Numbered from the stretch's first letter, positions 36,270 to 46,203 are shown. The stretch: DNA of 53,884 bases from Planctomycetota bacterium (GCA_024279865.1 JAJRRC010000017.1:1-53884), one strand, 5' to 3'. Notes: generated by a model from the sequence alone, not told the origin. Numbers and translations are program-made.

Positions 36270-36350
36270 TTCCGGGGGGATTCCGGGGGGATTCCGGGGG
36301 GGATTCCGGGGGGGATTGGGTGAACCCAAGGGAAAACTTCCGGGGGGATT
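36270..36350. repeat. Palindromic element, long intergenic copy at the pgpH stop codon
   Basis: Four GGGGGGATTCC-type units lead into GATTGGGTGAACCCAAGGG and AAAACTTCCGGGGGG. The unit is the mirror of the one at 35164-35235. Its end forms the TAA stop codon of the pgpH-like gene (36349-36351). The G runs could form a quadruplex. Confidence 0.85.
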
Positions 36351-38679
36351 AGGAGACGGCCGAGGCGGGACTGGTTTTGGCTTGATCTGAAGTCGCATTG
36401 GCTTCAGATGGATAAGCAATGCGTGCGTGATAAATGGCACAGAGGGTTTTGGTAATTGCTTGCTCAATGCGGTGGAGTTCTTTGAGGGTCAACGTACTTT
36501 GATCAAACTGGCCGTCCATGAGACGTTTCATGGCAATAGCGTGCACGAGTTGCTCAAGGCGAACGGGGGTAGGCTCGGTGAGCGTGCGGGAAGCTCCTTC
36601 GAGCGCATCGCAAAGCATCAAGATGGCCTGTTCGCGGGTTTGAGGCTTGGGGCCTGGGTAGCGAAATTCAAAGTCGGCAGGCGCCGGTGCGTTTTCAGCT
36701 TCTTTTTGTTGTTTGGCTGCGTGGTAAAAATATTCCACCAACGTGGTGCCATGATGGGTTTCGATAAATCCTCGCAGGGAGACAGGCAACGCATATTCCC
36801 GTGCCATTTCAATACCATCTTTGACATGTCCCACGATAATCAAGAGGCTCATGGCAGGAGAAAGTTTGTTGTGGCGGTTGGGTCCGCCACCTTGGTTTTC
36901 GACAAAGTACATGGGCTTGTTCATTTTGCCGATGTCGTGGTACATCGCTCCGACGCGGCACAACAGGCCGTTGGCGCCAATGGCTTCAGCAGCGGCTTCG
37001 GACATGTCCGCAATGCGTAGGGAATGCTGAAAAGTTCCTGGTGCGTCTTCAGCCATCCGCCGCAACAATGGAAGCGACGCATCGTTTAATTCTCGCAGCG
37101 TCATGCTTGTGGTAACCCGGAATAGTTTTTCGACCACGGGCAAAACACCTTGGATCAAAAAGCCTGCCGCCATTCCCATGACCAAAAGGATCACAGGTTC
37201 TTGCCAAAGCTGCCCGGTTCCGCCGCCGGCCCAGGTCCAATCGCTCAGGCTGACAAAAAAGCAACTTGCCGCCATCGCCAGCCCTGAGAAGAAACCCACC
37301 GTCACCAAGCGTGAACGGCTCCGCACGTCATCGAGACAGGCGGTAATCACACCCACGCCTGACAAGGCCACAATCGCAAAGCCCACCGGCAAATGCAAGG
37401 TGACCATCACGATCAAGGTATGCACCGCTCCCAAGGCCAAGGCCATTCGCTGGTTGTAACTGATCGCCAGGATCATCGTCGCCAACAACGTGGGCAAAAT
37501 AGCCATGGCATAAAAATATTGAGGGTCACCGGCCGTGAGCCCTGTCAGTGCAATGGCCAGCCCATGACCGCCTACCAGCAAGCTCGATAGCGCCAAGCCC
37601 CGCATGGGATTCACCGCCACTCGCCGAGCAAAGCCAATGAGATAGGCCCACAAAGCAATGCAAATCACCAGCAACACGCACACGCGGCCGACGAATCTGG
37701 CCGTGCTGATACTGACAGAGCCTACAAATTTCTGATCCCTCAATGACTGGCGGTAGGCATTGTCTTCCATTTCCAGAAGCTGAATATCCTGCGTACTCAA
37801 TGCTGCACCTGCGGGCGTCATCACCATGTCAGGCAAGAACGTGGTCTTGACAGGCACCACCCGGTCATGAGCCGATTGCCGCCTTTGCACTGTCAGCTTT
37901 TCATCAATCACATAAGTGGGAGCCAACTTCTCCATCACCACCGCGATGACAGCCTTCCGCACCGTCGCCGGAAACAGCGTCGTCGCGAACTTGGTCACGT
38001 TCTTACGAAAACGCCCATGCTTGTCTGTGCTGTAAATTTCTGAATGCGCCCGGGCTAATTCACCCAAATGAGGATGCACAATCTTGATCATCGGTGAACG
38101 GGTATCCTGGTTGGTCTCAATTAGAAATCGTTCCGGCGACAAAAGAGCCTGCCCGGCAATGCCTTCCAGAAACCGGTCCACTTTCTGGGTCCATTGCTGA
38201 CGATCTTTGTCATCACGGGTGAATTGCTTGAGCTGACTGAGCGTCCAACGGTCAATAAACCAGTCATTTCGAACCGCCAAGGGGACCTGGTCAATGTTGT
38301 CATAATCTTCACCAATGGCCAACAATTGTTCGAGGTCATGGCGTAATTGAACGAAGAATGCTTCGTTGTGCTTGTAAATGGCTGGCTCACGGTCCGAGGC
38401 ATTTTGCTTGCGGATTTGTGTCTGGTATTCATCGACCGCCTGAAACTGGACCCGAGGAACCAGTGCTGTGCGGGTCACTTGACCCACAACATAAGTGGCT
38501 CTGCGGTCTGCTGCATGAATCAACATCCCTCCCAGCAGCGTCATGCCCAGGGTATAAACCACCGCCCAGCGAACGTACCCTTGGCGCAAGAACTCTTTCC
38601 ACCCAGCAGGTGGCTTGGGAAGGTTGCGACGAACATCGCGTCGACGCGACGAGTTGGAAAATTTCCCATTGGTTGCCAT
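36349..38679 (-). CDS. 7TM HD-domain phosphohydrolase (PgpH-like, c-di-AMP phosphodiesterase family)
   Basis: The 776-residue product starts at ATG 38677-38679; an in-frame TTG lies nine bases further up. An N-terminal membrane helix (about 38-56) is followed by an extracytoplasmic domain (about 60-320), a seven-helix region (about 325-515) and a cytoplasmic HD domain (about 525-730). Visible metal ligands are His in FQHS (about 552), the HD pair in YHDIGK (about 581-582), and HH in ETHHGT (about 642). PgpH enzymes hydrolyse c-di-AMP in Gram-positive bacteria; substrate here is inferred. phoH lies next upstream, a known conserved neighbour. Confidence 0.9.
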   Translation of the reverse strand: MATNGKFSNSSRRRDVRRNLPKPPAGWKEFLRQGYVRWAVVYTLGMTLLGGMLIHAADRRATYVVGQVTRTALVPRVQFQAVDEYQTQIRKQNASDREPAIYKHNEAFFVQLRHDLEQLLAIGEDYDNIDQVPLAVRNDWFIDRWTLSQLKQFTRDDKDRQQWTQKVDRFLEGIAGQALLSPERFLIETNQDTRSPMIKIVHPHLGELARAHSEIYSTDKHGRFRKNVTKFATTLFPATVRKAVIAVVMEKLAPTYVIDEKLTVQRRQSAHDRVVPVKTTFLPDMVMTPAGAALSTQDIQLLEMEDNAYRQSLRDQKFVGSVSISTARFVGRVCVLLVICIALWAYLIGFARRVAVNPMRGLALSSLLVGGHGLAIALTGLTAGDPQYFYAMAILPTLLATMILAISYNQRMALALGAVHTLIVMVTLHLPVGFAIVALSGVGVITACLDDVRSRSRLVTVGFFSGLAMAASCFFVSLSDWTWAGGGTGQLWQEPVILLVMGMAAGFLIQGVLPVVEKLFRVTTSMTLRELNDASLPLLRRMAEDAPGTFQHSLRIADMSEAAAEAIGANGLLCRVGAMYHDIGKMNKPMYFVENQGGGPNRHNKLSPAMSLLIIVGHVKDGIEMAREYALPVSLRGFIETHHGTTLVEYFYHAAKQQKEAENAPAPADFEFRYPGPKPQTREQAILMLCDALEGASRTLTEPTPVRLEQLVHAIAMKRLMDGQFDQSTLTLKELHRIEQAITKTLCAIYHARIAYPSEANATSDQAKTSPASAVS

Positions 38680-39005
38680 GGTTCCCAATCGCGAGGTTTC
38701 TCTCGCATTTATCCTTCTTGACGGACACTGAACACATAAGGATTCAGGTCACTTTCAACGCGACATCCAAGATGCCACGCATGCTGATTTTCCATCAACG
38801 GCATACAGACCCCTTTGGCCGTCATCGGTTGTTTGTCCAAGTGAGGCCAGTTCTCCGCAAGCCTATTATTGTACCATCTCTACAAGCCCCATACAGGCGA
38901 ACATTATCAGACCCCACCGGGATTTCTCACAAAGCGTTGCGAATGCGTTGTTCCCCTTCAAGCAAACCCGCTCTGAACGAGGCTCCATCGTGTTTGAAGG
39001 GGCAT
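38680..39005. other. Gap between pgpH-like gene and phoH with a long hairpin
   Basis: An 11-bp stem (38953-38963 with 38992-39002, CCCCTTCAA against TTGAAGGGG plus two pairs) lies directly after the phoH stop codon, without a T run. The remainder shows no gene; a plus-strand open frame across it has no ribosome binding site or family signal. Confidence 0.45.
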
Positions 39006-39983
39006 TTATCTGACCCTGTCCCTAGGTTCAGAGCTATTTTCGTAAGCTTCGACGATTTTTTGAACCAGACTATGCCTCACGATGTCGCGTTTGCCCAACG
39101 AGGCAAATGCGATGCCTCCGGTTCGCTTGAGGCGACGGACCGCATCGATCAGGCCCGAATCAAGAGGATCATCTAGGTCTGTTTGGGACGTATCGCCGGT
39201 GACCACCATTTTGCTGCCATGCCCAAGACGAGTCAGAAACATCATCATCTGTGAACGGGTGGTGTTCTGGGCTTCATCCAAAATAACCATGGCATCATTA
39301 AACGTTCTGCCACGCATAAAGGCCAGCGGGATAATTTCGATCACGTCACTGTCCATGAACCGTTGAATGTGATCGTATTCCATCATGTCATGCAGCGCGT
39401 CAAGCAACGGCCGCAGGTATGGGTTGACCTTGTCCTGCATCGACCCGGGCAAAAAACCCAGCCGTTCACCAGCTTCGACGGCTGGCCTGACTAAAACAAG
39501 TCTTCGAACCGCCCCACGTTTGAGCATGGCCACGGCTGCTGCCACAGCAAGATACGTTTTGCCTGTCCCGGCAGGTCCACAACAAAAAGTTAAATCGTGA
39601 TCGAGTATCGCCTGCAAATATATTTTTTGTCCCTCGGTCGCTGGTCGAACATGTCGATTGTGCACATAAACCGAGAGCCCTCGGTCTAGATTGATGCCTT
39701 CGGTTGAAACCGGAACACCCGTGGTCCGATGGGCGGTGGACGTAATCATGTCCAGTAATTGCTTGCGGTTGGTCGGACGATTCCGCTTGGCAGCATCGGT
39801 TAACTGATCCAAAACCCGTGCAGCCTGCCCCACAGTCTGGCTACCACCACTGAGCTTTAGCACTCCATCACGGAACGTCATCTGAATGCCTAGGGCTTCA
39901 CGAATCAATTTCAGATTGCATTCACCCGAACCCGTCACCGCAACCCGCTGTAATCCATCGGGCAATGTAAGTGTTAACTCCAC
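39006..39983 (-). CDS. phoH: PhoH-family ATPase
   Basis: The 325-residue product starts at GTG (39981-39983) with AGGAGG eleven bases upstream. A KH-like N-terminal region is followed by the PhoH NTPase with Walker A CGPAGTGKTYLAV (about 135-147) and Walker B AMVILDEAQNTT, then the sensor VVTGDTSQTDLD. PhoH-like proteins are RNA-linked ATPases, often found next to pgpH and ybeY; here pgpH is downstream and ybeY is absent. Confidence 0.94.
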   Translation of the reverse strand: MELTLTLPDGLQRVAVTGSGECNLKLIREALGIQMTFRDGVLKLSGGSQTVGQAARVLDQLTDAAKRNRPTNRKQLLDMITSTAHRTTGVPVSTEGINLDRGLSVYVHNRHVRPATEGQKIYLQAILDHDLTFCCGPAGTGKTYLAVAAAVAMLKRGAVRRLVLVRPAVEAGERLGFLPGSMQDKVNPYLRPLLDALHDMMEYDHIQRFMDSDVIEIIPLAFMRGRTFNDAMVILDEAQNTTRSQMMMFLTRLGHGSKMVVTGDTSQTDLDDPLDSGLIDAVRRLKRTGGIAFASLGKRDIVRHSLVQKIVEAYENSSEPRDRVR

Positions 39984-40270
39984 GTCTGTCGCAGCCTCCT
40001 GATTAATTTCATCTTTTGAATTATACCAATCACCGTTGAGTTTTCCCGCCCCCGGTTTTCCTTTGTACGTGGCATTTGTTTAGTGATCAGTTGAAAAACT
40101 TTCATCGCCGACATTCTCATACCCGAGGGGTATCCTTGTGCTGTGCGGATCTTTTTTTACACATACAAATAAGTCGCCAGACCTCTCACGTACTCATTCA
40201 CCACCGGTCTATTGTACCGCAAAACATGACTCGTCGACCTCGTTCAATACCTGTGGCAGCATCTTCGTCC
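39984..40270. other. Gap upstream of phoH
   Basis: It contains a TATAAT-like hexamer for phoH (40020-40025, minus strand), a short palindromic element (40034-40060) and otherwise nothing recognisable. Confidence 0.4.
40034..40060. repeat. Palindromic element, short copy upstream of phoH
   Basis: TTTTCCCGCCCCCGGTTTTCC followed by TTTG matches the core loosely. Confidence 0.4.
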
Positions 40271-42604
40271 CTACACCAAACCGTTGAGCTTACGAATCAT
40301 CCATTCAAGCGTGATCAACACGAGAAACCCCAACAACGCAGGGTACGATTGGCCCAGCGGCGTGCGTCGATCATCGGGCGTATGCCTAGCACGGTTGGGA
40401 ACCGCGGCCGCCAGGGTTGCCAATTGATCAAGGGCAATGACCTGTCCGCCGGTGGCGTTGGCCAACTGAATTAATTTTTCATGATCGGGGGCAGGGTTTT
40501 GCTGTTCGTCATTTTGATGAACCACTTGAAGATAGGCTTCCACCTTCGGGCCAAACAATGAAATGTCCGCTGGCCTCAGGCGCACATGCTTGAGACGACC
40601 TTCGGGGGCTCGGAAAATCCCTCGATAAACTTCCCCTTGCCTAAGCAAATCAAATTGGCTCACCACCCGATCATCTTCAACCCGTTGGGCGACCATGCGA
40701 ATTCTATTTTTTTTGCGTGTGACAAACAACGCATCGCGGACGTGCAAGGTCACCACCGCATCTTGTCCTTGGGGCAAACGACGGTGAGAAACCGTCAATT
40801 GGGCAGCATCACTGCTGGTGGCAATACGCGAACGCGCTGCCAAGCGAATCAATTGTGTCCAGCCTTGCTGATAATAAAAATCGCCCCGGGCAAAACGCCA
40901 CCGCCAAAGATCATCCGTGGCCACGTAAATTGACTGGCCACTGCCGTAACGCATCCGCGTGATCAATGGAATCGGAGGCTGTGAATCTATTTGACCCACC
41001 GCCAGAACTTCAGCAGCAGGCTTCAACGCCCCCCCCTGCTGTAGCCAACGCAGCGGCGGCAAATCCGTCGGCCACGTGGCGTCTGCCGATTCAGATCGCG
41101 TGAGCTGAAAAGATAAAACATTCAGTTGTCTCGCCAATTCCGTCGGCTGCAACGCCACCGTCTGCTGAGGCAAGGATCGAACACTGGCGATATCTGTAAA
41201 CGGCAACAGGCCTGACAATACACTGGCATCGTACGTGCGGGGGGTGTAGTATTCTCCGCCGACCCAGATCAACCCGGTGCCTTGGGTCGCAACCTGATCG
41301 CGGATCAATCCAAGCTGGGTTGAACTGAAATAATTCGCAGGCACATCGCCTAAAATAATCACATCAAAATCACGCCACTGTTCAGCCGTCTGGCCGAGTC
41401 TGGTGAGCCGCGTCTCTCCTTCTTGGGCGAACTGCTCATCAGCACTCACCAAAAACAACGTCGATTCAATGGATTCTTCTCGAATCAAAATATTTTTTAA
41501 ATACCGATACTCCCATCGTGGATAGCCTTCGATGTAAAGCACCCGCAGCGGATCATCAATCACTTCCAATGAAATCAATTCATGATTGTTGTCGGTGACT
41601 TGCTCCCCCCCGGAAGTTTCCAACCTGTTGCCCGAAGTCTCCTCTGAATTTTCGGAGGAACTCTCCTGATCGCTTGCCGAGGAGCTTCTGGGGATTGGGT
41701 CATAAATCACCGAGACGCGCCAGTTTTGCAGGCCAGGCTCAGAAACCCGAGCTTTTAAGATGATCGGTTTTTCAAGTGCCGCATCGGTCGGCTGGCCTTG
41801 GGCCACCACGTCTTCAGTCACCGTGTCTACCAATTGAACACGAATACGGGCGGGGGCGGGCAGCTCTCCAGAACTGGTGGTTTGCGATAGCCACACGCCA
41901 ATGGGAATCAGGTCATCGACAAACACGCGGTCTGGAAAATCCACCTGACTAATTTTCAAATCCAAAAACGGCTTGTCCGATCCGACGGGAACAACAAACA
42001 CGCTGACCGCTTGTTTTTTTAATCGGTGAAGAAGACTTTGAGTCACTGGCTGATGTGAACGTCCATCACTGATGATCGTGATGGCACTAATGGGGTGGCC
42101 GTTGTGGCGATCGAGCACTTGTTCGATGGCCGAGGCGATGGCGGTTTGAGAACCTTGGGCGGGCATGATTTCTGAACGCTTTAAGGGGTAGGCTGTTTGG
42201 TCAAAGCCGTACCAGAATGTTTGTCGGTCTTGGGTCCAGGCCAATTGGTTCATTTTTAAATTGGTATCGGTCAATGCCTCTCTGATTTGCTGATCCCGTG
42301 AGATGGCCGTGTCTTTGATTTGCATGGAGGCACTGCGATCAACCAGCACAATCAAGTGGTCCGGTTCAACGACTTCCCGTTTTTGAACCCACATCGGCCC
42401 AGCCAGTAAAACGGATACCCATAACAAAACTGACATTCGAAGCACGCTTAAAATCAAACGCACCCATACGGGACCGATGAGCCTGCTGTAACTCCAAGCA
42501 CCGAACAAAAACGATCCCACCCATAGCAACGCCCAAGCCCAAACGGGTAAGGCCGTACGCCAACTGAGCATCACCGTCTCATCAGGCCACAGGAAGTTCA
42601 TCAT
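40271..42604 (-). CDS. Membrane protein with von Willebrand A domain
   Basis: The 777-residue product starts at ATG 42602-42604, with AGGAG eight bases upstream and a 4-base overlap with the preceding gene's stop. Two helices (about 17-38 and 46-72) precede a VWA domain with an intact MIDAS-type DRSAS (89-93). A class I amidotransferase-like domain (about 370-600) follows, then a last helix (about 752-770). It resembles the second large VWA protein of BatA/BatB-like cassettes, presumed to work with MoxR as a chaperone in the envelope. An in-frame palindromic element encodes a Ser/Glu-rich linker near residues 302-335. Confidence 0.85.
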   Translation of the reverse strand: MMNFLWPDETVMLSWRTALPVWAWALLWVGSFLFGAWSYSRLIGPVWVRLILSVLRMSVLLWVSVLLAGPMWVQKREVVEPDHLIVLVDRSASMQIKDTAISRDQQIREALTDTNLKMNQLAWTQDRQTFWYGFDQTAYPLKRSEIMPAQGSQTAIASAIEQVLDRHNGHPISAITIISDGRSHQPVTQSLLHRLKKQAVSVFVVPVGSDKPFLDLKISQVDFPDRVFVDDLIPIGVWLSQTTSSGELPAPARIRVQLVDTVTEDVVAQGQPTDAALEKPIILKARVSEPGLQNWRVSVIYDPIPRSSSASDQESSSENSEETSGNRLETSGGEQVTDNNHELISLEVIDDPLRVLYIEGYPRWEYRYLKNILIREESIESTLFLVSADEQFAQEGETRLTRLGQTAEQWRDFDVIILGDVPANYFSSTQLGLIRDQVATQGTGLIWVGGEYYTPRTYDASVLSGLLPFTDIASVRSLPQQTVALQPTELARQLNVLSFQLTRSESADATWPTDLPPLRWLQQGGALKPAAEVLAVGQIDSQPPIPLITRMRYGSGQSIYVATDDLWRWRFARGDFYYQQGWTQLIRLAARSRIATSSDAAQLTVSHRRLPQGQDAVVTLHVRDALFVTRKKNRIRMVAQRVEDDRVVSQFDLLRQGEVYRGIFRAPEGRLKHVRLRPADISLFGPKVEAYLQVVHQNDEQQNPAPDHEKLIQLANATGGQVIALDQLATLAAAVPNRARHTPDDRRTPLGQSYPALLGFLVLITLEWMIRKLNGLV
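41605..41700. repeat. Palindromic element inside the first VWA gene
   Basis: CCCCCCCGGAAGTTTCC is followed by TTGCCCGAAGTCTCC, several TTCCG/CGGAG half-units and GGGGATTGGG. The copy encodes SSENSEETSG and ETSGGEQ in the protein. Confidence 0.7.
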
Positions 42605-45087
42605 GACTGGGTCTCCTGTGAGTCTGCCACGACGATCCGTTTGAGTCCTTGTTTGAGGTGCATGCCCCAGGAACGCTTGCCGCTGGCCTTGGCGTGACTG
42701 AACCACCGGGCGAGCAGCGTTTCGAAAATGAGGAGTCCCAGCACCATTTGAAGCAGCCACTGGGCAAGATCCGCACGGCCATCAACCTCCGCAGCCTGTG
42801 GCAAGGTGGGTTTGGCCGCATCAATCCACTGCAATGGACCGGCACCAAGCCAATTGGAAAAAGCATTTTTATCCAGTGACCGCGTATCACCAGCAGCAGG
42901 ATCAACATTCACAAATAACTGATGACCCTGACTGTGATACACACCGGGCCGATCCAAAACCCTAGCTGTCTGCCCCCCCCCCCCGCCCCCGGATGCGCCC
43001 CCGGATGCGCCCCCAGATGCGCGCCCAGAAACGTCCTCGGAACTTCCGGAGGCAATGAGTTTGACATGAGCGGGCCCCTGTAAAGGTGAACCTGTCTTCC
43101 AAGATTTATTTAACTTGGCCACAAAGCCTGGGGCAAACGAATGTAAATGACGTTGGGTTTTCCCACGCCCCACAAAGCTGGCCATCGATTCATGAAGCAA
43201 CGGCACAAACAACGGCTTGGCGGGTAAATTCGTCCAAGAGGGATCAAACGCACACGCGCTAAACAAAACCATCCCATCGCCCGTTTGCTGAGCGATGAGC
43301 AAAGGCGATCCGTCGGGGTCTGCCAATCGCAACCAGACAGCATCCTCTGGCTGACGCAATTGAAACCGATGCCATTGCTTGACCACAATCGGCTTTAGAA
43401 GATGCTTCCAATCAGCTCCGAGTTTTTCTAAAAGTTGCGGTGGACGACCCATCGCTTGCACAGGCCAGGAAGTTTGGGTCACGGGGAGACCACGCACTTT
43501 CAAATCAATTGAAAAACGTCTCGCCCAAACCGATAACCACGTCGCTTCTTCGAATATATTGGCTGGCGGCATGACCCACAACATCCCGCCTTGCTCGACG
43601 AAGCGGTACAACGCTTCAAGCTGGGGTGTTTGAATCAAGTCAGGCCTCAATACAAAACAGACATCGGCTCCGCTGAGTGCTTGTGCGGTGACTGCTTGAG
43701 GACTGAGACGATCCACCGGCAAACTCAAAGCATCCGGAGACAATGCAAAACGCAACCAATCTGCCTGACGGTAGCCACTTTGCAAAACCCCCAACCCTGC
43801 CGTGTCCACAATCACCCGACGCAACGCTTGCCTCATCTGCACCAACGCCCAACGACGGTTGTCCTTGGCCAATAAATCATGACCTACATCCGTCTGAATC
43901 GTCGCTTCAAAAGCCCGCTCCCCCGCCCCCGGATACGCCCCCGGAAGTGCCCCCGGAAGTGCCCCCGGAACATTTTCGACTTTTTCTTCCCAAGGCAATT
44001 CGACATGCACGGTCCCTTGAGCTTGACCCACCGACCATTCATGCACATAACGAATGGGTTTGCCTTGGGGGTCATGCACCGCCAAATGCGTTTTCTCAAC
44101 CAGTTCTAAATTGCTCAATCGGCGTAAGGTCACATCAAACCGAACCGTGGCGATTCCAGAAGAAAGATCCGACCCTTGAACTTGGCCTTGAAGCGAAGAA
44201 CTGGCCGAACTCCCGGGGATCACGACCGGGGTGATGACTCGACGCTGGGGTTCAAATCCGACCAGTTGATGGTTGGGAGCCGATGGCATAGGTTCGGTAA
44301 AACTGAGCGTGACGTATTCGCTTAGATCGTGAGCCCCCTGCCCCGCGGAGGTGTGTGTTTGAATGGACCCACGGGACAAATCACTGAAGACCATCGCGGT
44401 GCGAGGCCAATATTGATATTGCGGGTCTTGGGCCACGGGCAGCAATTTCTCGAATACTTGTTCCAGATCACTACGGGTGTGTCGGGGCTTGAGCTGGTCG
44501 ATGATTCGCTGAACTTGGGTTTTGTCCAAGGGGCCTGAGGCGATGAGTTGCTTGGCGGGAAACGCACTTGCCCAGAGGGTTAGATGGTCTGAGGGGTTGA
44601 GTTGTTCGAGGACCATGCGTACTTGTTGTTTGAGTTGGTCCAATCGCATGTGGCCGTCACGGGTTTGTGTTTGGGAGGTCAGAGTGTCATCTAGAATCAA
44701 GCAGACGAGGCGTTGGCCTGACATTCCAAATCCGCTGTTGCCGGAAAACAGAGCGTGGAATTTCTGGGTAATCCAATGAGATTGTGGTTGGGCCAAGGCG
44801 AACCCCAGCAATAGCACAATCAGACATCGCACCAACAACAACAGCCATTGTTCAATCTGTAGCCGTTTGCGATGCTTGCGGTAGGCTTCGCGGATAAAAC
44901 GCATAGCAGCCCAGACTTGTTTTTGCCGTCTTAGCCTTGAGAGCAAATGAATGGCAATGGGAATCGTCACCGCCAAAATGCCAGCCACAGCGATGCCACC
45001 CGAAGCAAACAAGGCCCCCGCCCCCCCCGCTGCTTGCCCTGCCATGACAATGCTTAAAATACTTAAAATGCCTGAAAACAATTCCAT
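42601..45087 (-). CDS. BatA-like VWA membrane protein
   Basis: The 828-residue product has an N-terminal BatA-type membrane region (helices about 25-48 and 80-98; HLLSRLRRQKQVWAAMRFI), a VWA domain with degenerate MIDAS (LILDDTLTSQ), a long extracytoplasmic part and a final helix (about 780-797). Three G-rich segments come from palindromic elements: GGAGALFASGG near residue 21, PGALPGALPGAYPGAGE near 373-390, and ASGGASGGASGGGGGG near 683-700. It overlaps the next VWA gene and lies 14 bases after the DUF58 gene, so all are one operon. Confidence 0.85.
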   Translation of the reverse strand: MELFSGILSILSIVMAGQAAGGAGALFASGGIAVAGILAVTIPIAIHLLSRLRRQKQVWAAMRFIREAYRKHRKRLQIEQWLLLLVRCLIVLLLGFALAQPQSHWITQKFHALFSGNSGFGMSGQRLVCLILDDTLTSQTQTRDGHMRLDQLKQQVRMVLEQLNPSDHLTLWASAFPAKQLIASGPLDKTQVQRIIDQLKPRHTRSDLEQVFEKLLPVAQDPQYQYWPRTAMVFSDLSRGSIQTHTSAGQGAHDLSEYVTLSFTEPMPSAPNHQLVGFEPQRRVITPVVIPGSSASSSLQGQVQGSDLSSGIATVRFDVTLRRLSNLELVEKTHLAVHDPQGKPIRYVHEWSVGQAQGTVHVELPWEEKVENVPGALPGALPGAYPGAGERAFEATIQTDVGHDLLAKDNRRWALVQMRQALRRVIVDTAGLGVLQSGYRQADWLRFALSPDALSLPVDRLSPQAVTAQALSGADVCFVLRPDLIQTPQLEALYRFVEQGGMLWVMPPANIFEEATWLSVWARRFSIDLKVRGLPVTQTSWPVQAMGRPPQLLEKLGADWKHLLKPIVVKQWHRFQLRQPEDAVWLRLADPDGSPLLIAQQTGDGMVLFSACAFDPSWTNLPAKPLFVPLLHESMASFVGRGKTQRHLHSFAPGFVAKLNKSWKTGSPLQGPAHVKLIASGSSEDVSGRASGGASGGASGGGGGGQTARVLDRPGVYHSQGHQLFVNVDPAAGDTRSLDKNAFSNWLGAGPLQWIDAAKPTLPQAAEVDGRADLAQWLLQMVLGLLIFETLLARWFSHAKASGKRSWGMHLKQGLKRIVVADSQETQS
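42972..43055. repeat. Palindromic element inside the BatA-like gene, C-terminal copy
   Basis: Twelve C then GCCCCCGGATGCGCCCCCGG and repeats with a 12-bp period, ending GGAACTTCCGGAGG. Read as ASGGASGG on the coding strand. Confidence 0.75.
43918..43972. repeat. Palindromic element inside the BatA-like gene, central copy
   Basis: The unit CCCCCGGAAGTG occurs twice after CCCCCGGATACG, with a final CCCCCGGAACA. It is read in another frame than the C-terminal copy, giving PGALPGALPGAY. Confidence 0.8.
45014..45036. repeat. Palindromic element, degraded copy in the BatA-like N-terminus
   Basis: GGCCCCCGCCCCCCCCGCTGC is the C-rich part only, encoding AAGGAGA. Confidence 0.4.
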
Positions 45088-45101
45088 ACACCTATCTCTA
45101 T

Positions 45102-46043
45102 CTAACGTCGAATAGTCTGCTTCGCCAAAGACGCGCCTCGCTGAGCTAAGAAGTGGCTCAACGTGGGGCCCAGCGGTTCACCCGTGTTTAGTTTCAGATA
45201 ATCAAAATGAAAACGGCGAGTCATCACCCGGACTTTTTCAAGATGCTTGTTCAAAGATTTCAAATACGCTCTTCGCAAAGCAGAAGGGTCCAAGGTCACT
45301 TTGCCTTCACCTTCGAGTCCCACAAAATCGGCCAATTGGCGATAGGGAAAAGTTATTTCTGCGGGGTCAAGCACTTGAAAAACGATCACGTCATGTCTGC
45401 GATGGGCTGCTTGGGCGAGCGCACGTTCGAGTTGATCGGGATCGTCAAAGAGATCACTGATCAAAACGATCAAGCTTCGCTGGGTCAATCTTGCCAAGGT
45501 TTCTTCAAAGACCCTTCCCAAATTGGTCGGAGCGGGTTCTTCGGTGACCGCCCGGTCAATTTCCACGCCACTGAGCATTTCCACCATCGCACGCCAATGA
45601 TCTTGACTGCTCGATTGACGGGTGACAGATTGAAGATGCTCATCAAATAGGATCAGCCCCACACGGTCTTGCTGCTGTAATGCCAAATACGCCATCGCCA
45701 CAGCCAAACTTGCCGCGTAATCAAATTTACACCAGGGCGGTTTACTCTGAGATGTAAACCCCATGGAACTGGACACATCGACGAGCATCACCAGATCCAA
45801 ACTGGTTTCCTGCTGATATTGTTTGAGATAAAGCTTGTCTGTTCGCCCAAAGACTTTCCAGTCCAAGTGACGAATATCATCACCTGCTGCATACTGACGA
45901 TGCTGGGCGAACTCGACGCTGAACCCTTGGTGAGGCGACCGGTGCATCCCAGCCATCACGCCTTCAACGATCAAACGCGCCCGCAGTTGCAGCCCTTTGA
46001 CCGAGGCCAAATGCGAAGGATTAAGATAAGGATGTATCTCCAT
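45102..46043 (-). CDS. DUF58 family protein
   Basis: The 313-residue product matches DUF58: an early GVMAGMHRSPHQGFSVEFAQ segment, the family signature YAAGDDIRHLDWKVFGRT (about 52-69), and a VWA-like fold with LVDVSSSMGF (about 86-95). DUF58 proteins are standard partners of MoxR ATPases and VWA membrane proteins; their function is not settled. The gene lies between moxR and the BatA-like gene in the same direction. Confidence 0.9.
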   Translation of the reverse strand: MEIHPYLNPSHLASVKGLQLRARLIVEGVMAGMHRSPHQGFSVEFAQHRQYAAGDDIRHLDWKVFGRTDKLYLKQYQQETSLDLVMLVDVSSSMGFTSQSKPPWCKFDYAASLAVAMAYLALQQQDRVGLILFDEHLQSVTRQSSSQDHWRAMVEMLSGVEIDRAVTEEPAPTNLGRVFEETLARLTQRSLIVLISDLFDDPDQLERALAQAAHRRHDVIVFQVLDPAEITFPYRQLADFVGLEGEGKVTLDPSALRRAYLKSLNKHLEKVRVMTRRFHFDYLKLNTGEPLGPTLSHFLAQRGASLAKQTIRR

Positions 46044-46107
46044 AAATCGTCTCTATCACAAAAAAATCGCCACCCCAGGCACACCCCAAAAGAAGGCTCC
46101 AAAGAGC

Positions 46108-46203
46108 TTACCGGAATTTCCCAAGGGAAACTTCCAGAAGAGCGACCAAGGGCTTATGTTTACCCAAGGAAAACTTCCGGGGGGGGCGGGGGCTTCCGGG
46201 GGG
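46108..46203. repeat. Palindromic element, double intergenic copy at the moxR stop codon
   Basis: CCCAAGGGAAACTTCCAGAAG and, after about 20 bases, TTACCCAAGGAAAACTTCCG with G8, then GGCTTCCGGGGGG. The copy ends directly at the moxR stop codon (46204-46206). Confidence 0.8.

Larger units (their letters stand above)
35900..36348. other. Gap between bactofilin and pgpH-like genes
   Basis: The 449 bases hold a candidate plus-strand structured RNA with its own terminator (35990-36087), a copy of the second repeat family (36119-36160) and the long palindromic element (36270-36350). No protein gene is supported. Confidence 0.5.

Noticed and set aside
38358-39176. Plus-strand open frame of 272 codons between pgpH and phoH
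   Set aside because: It overlaps the coding ends of both genes on the other strand, has no ribosome binding site and an unlikely residue composition.
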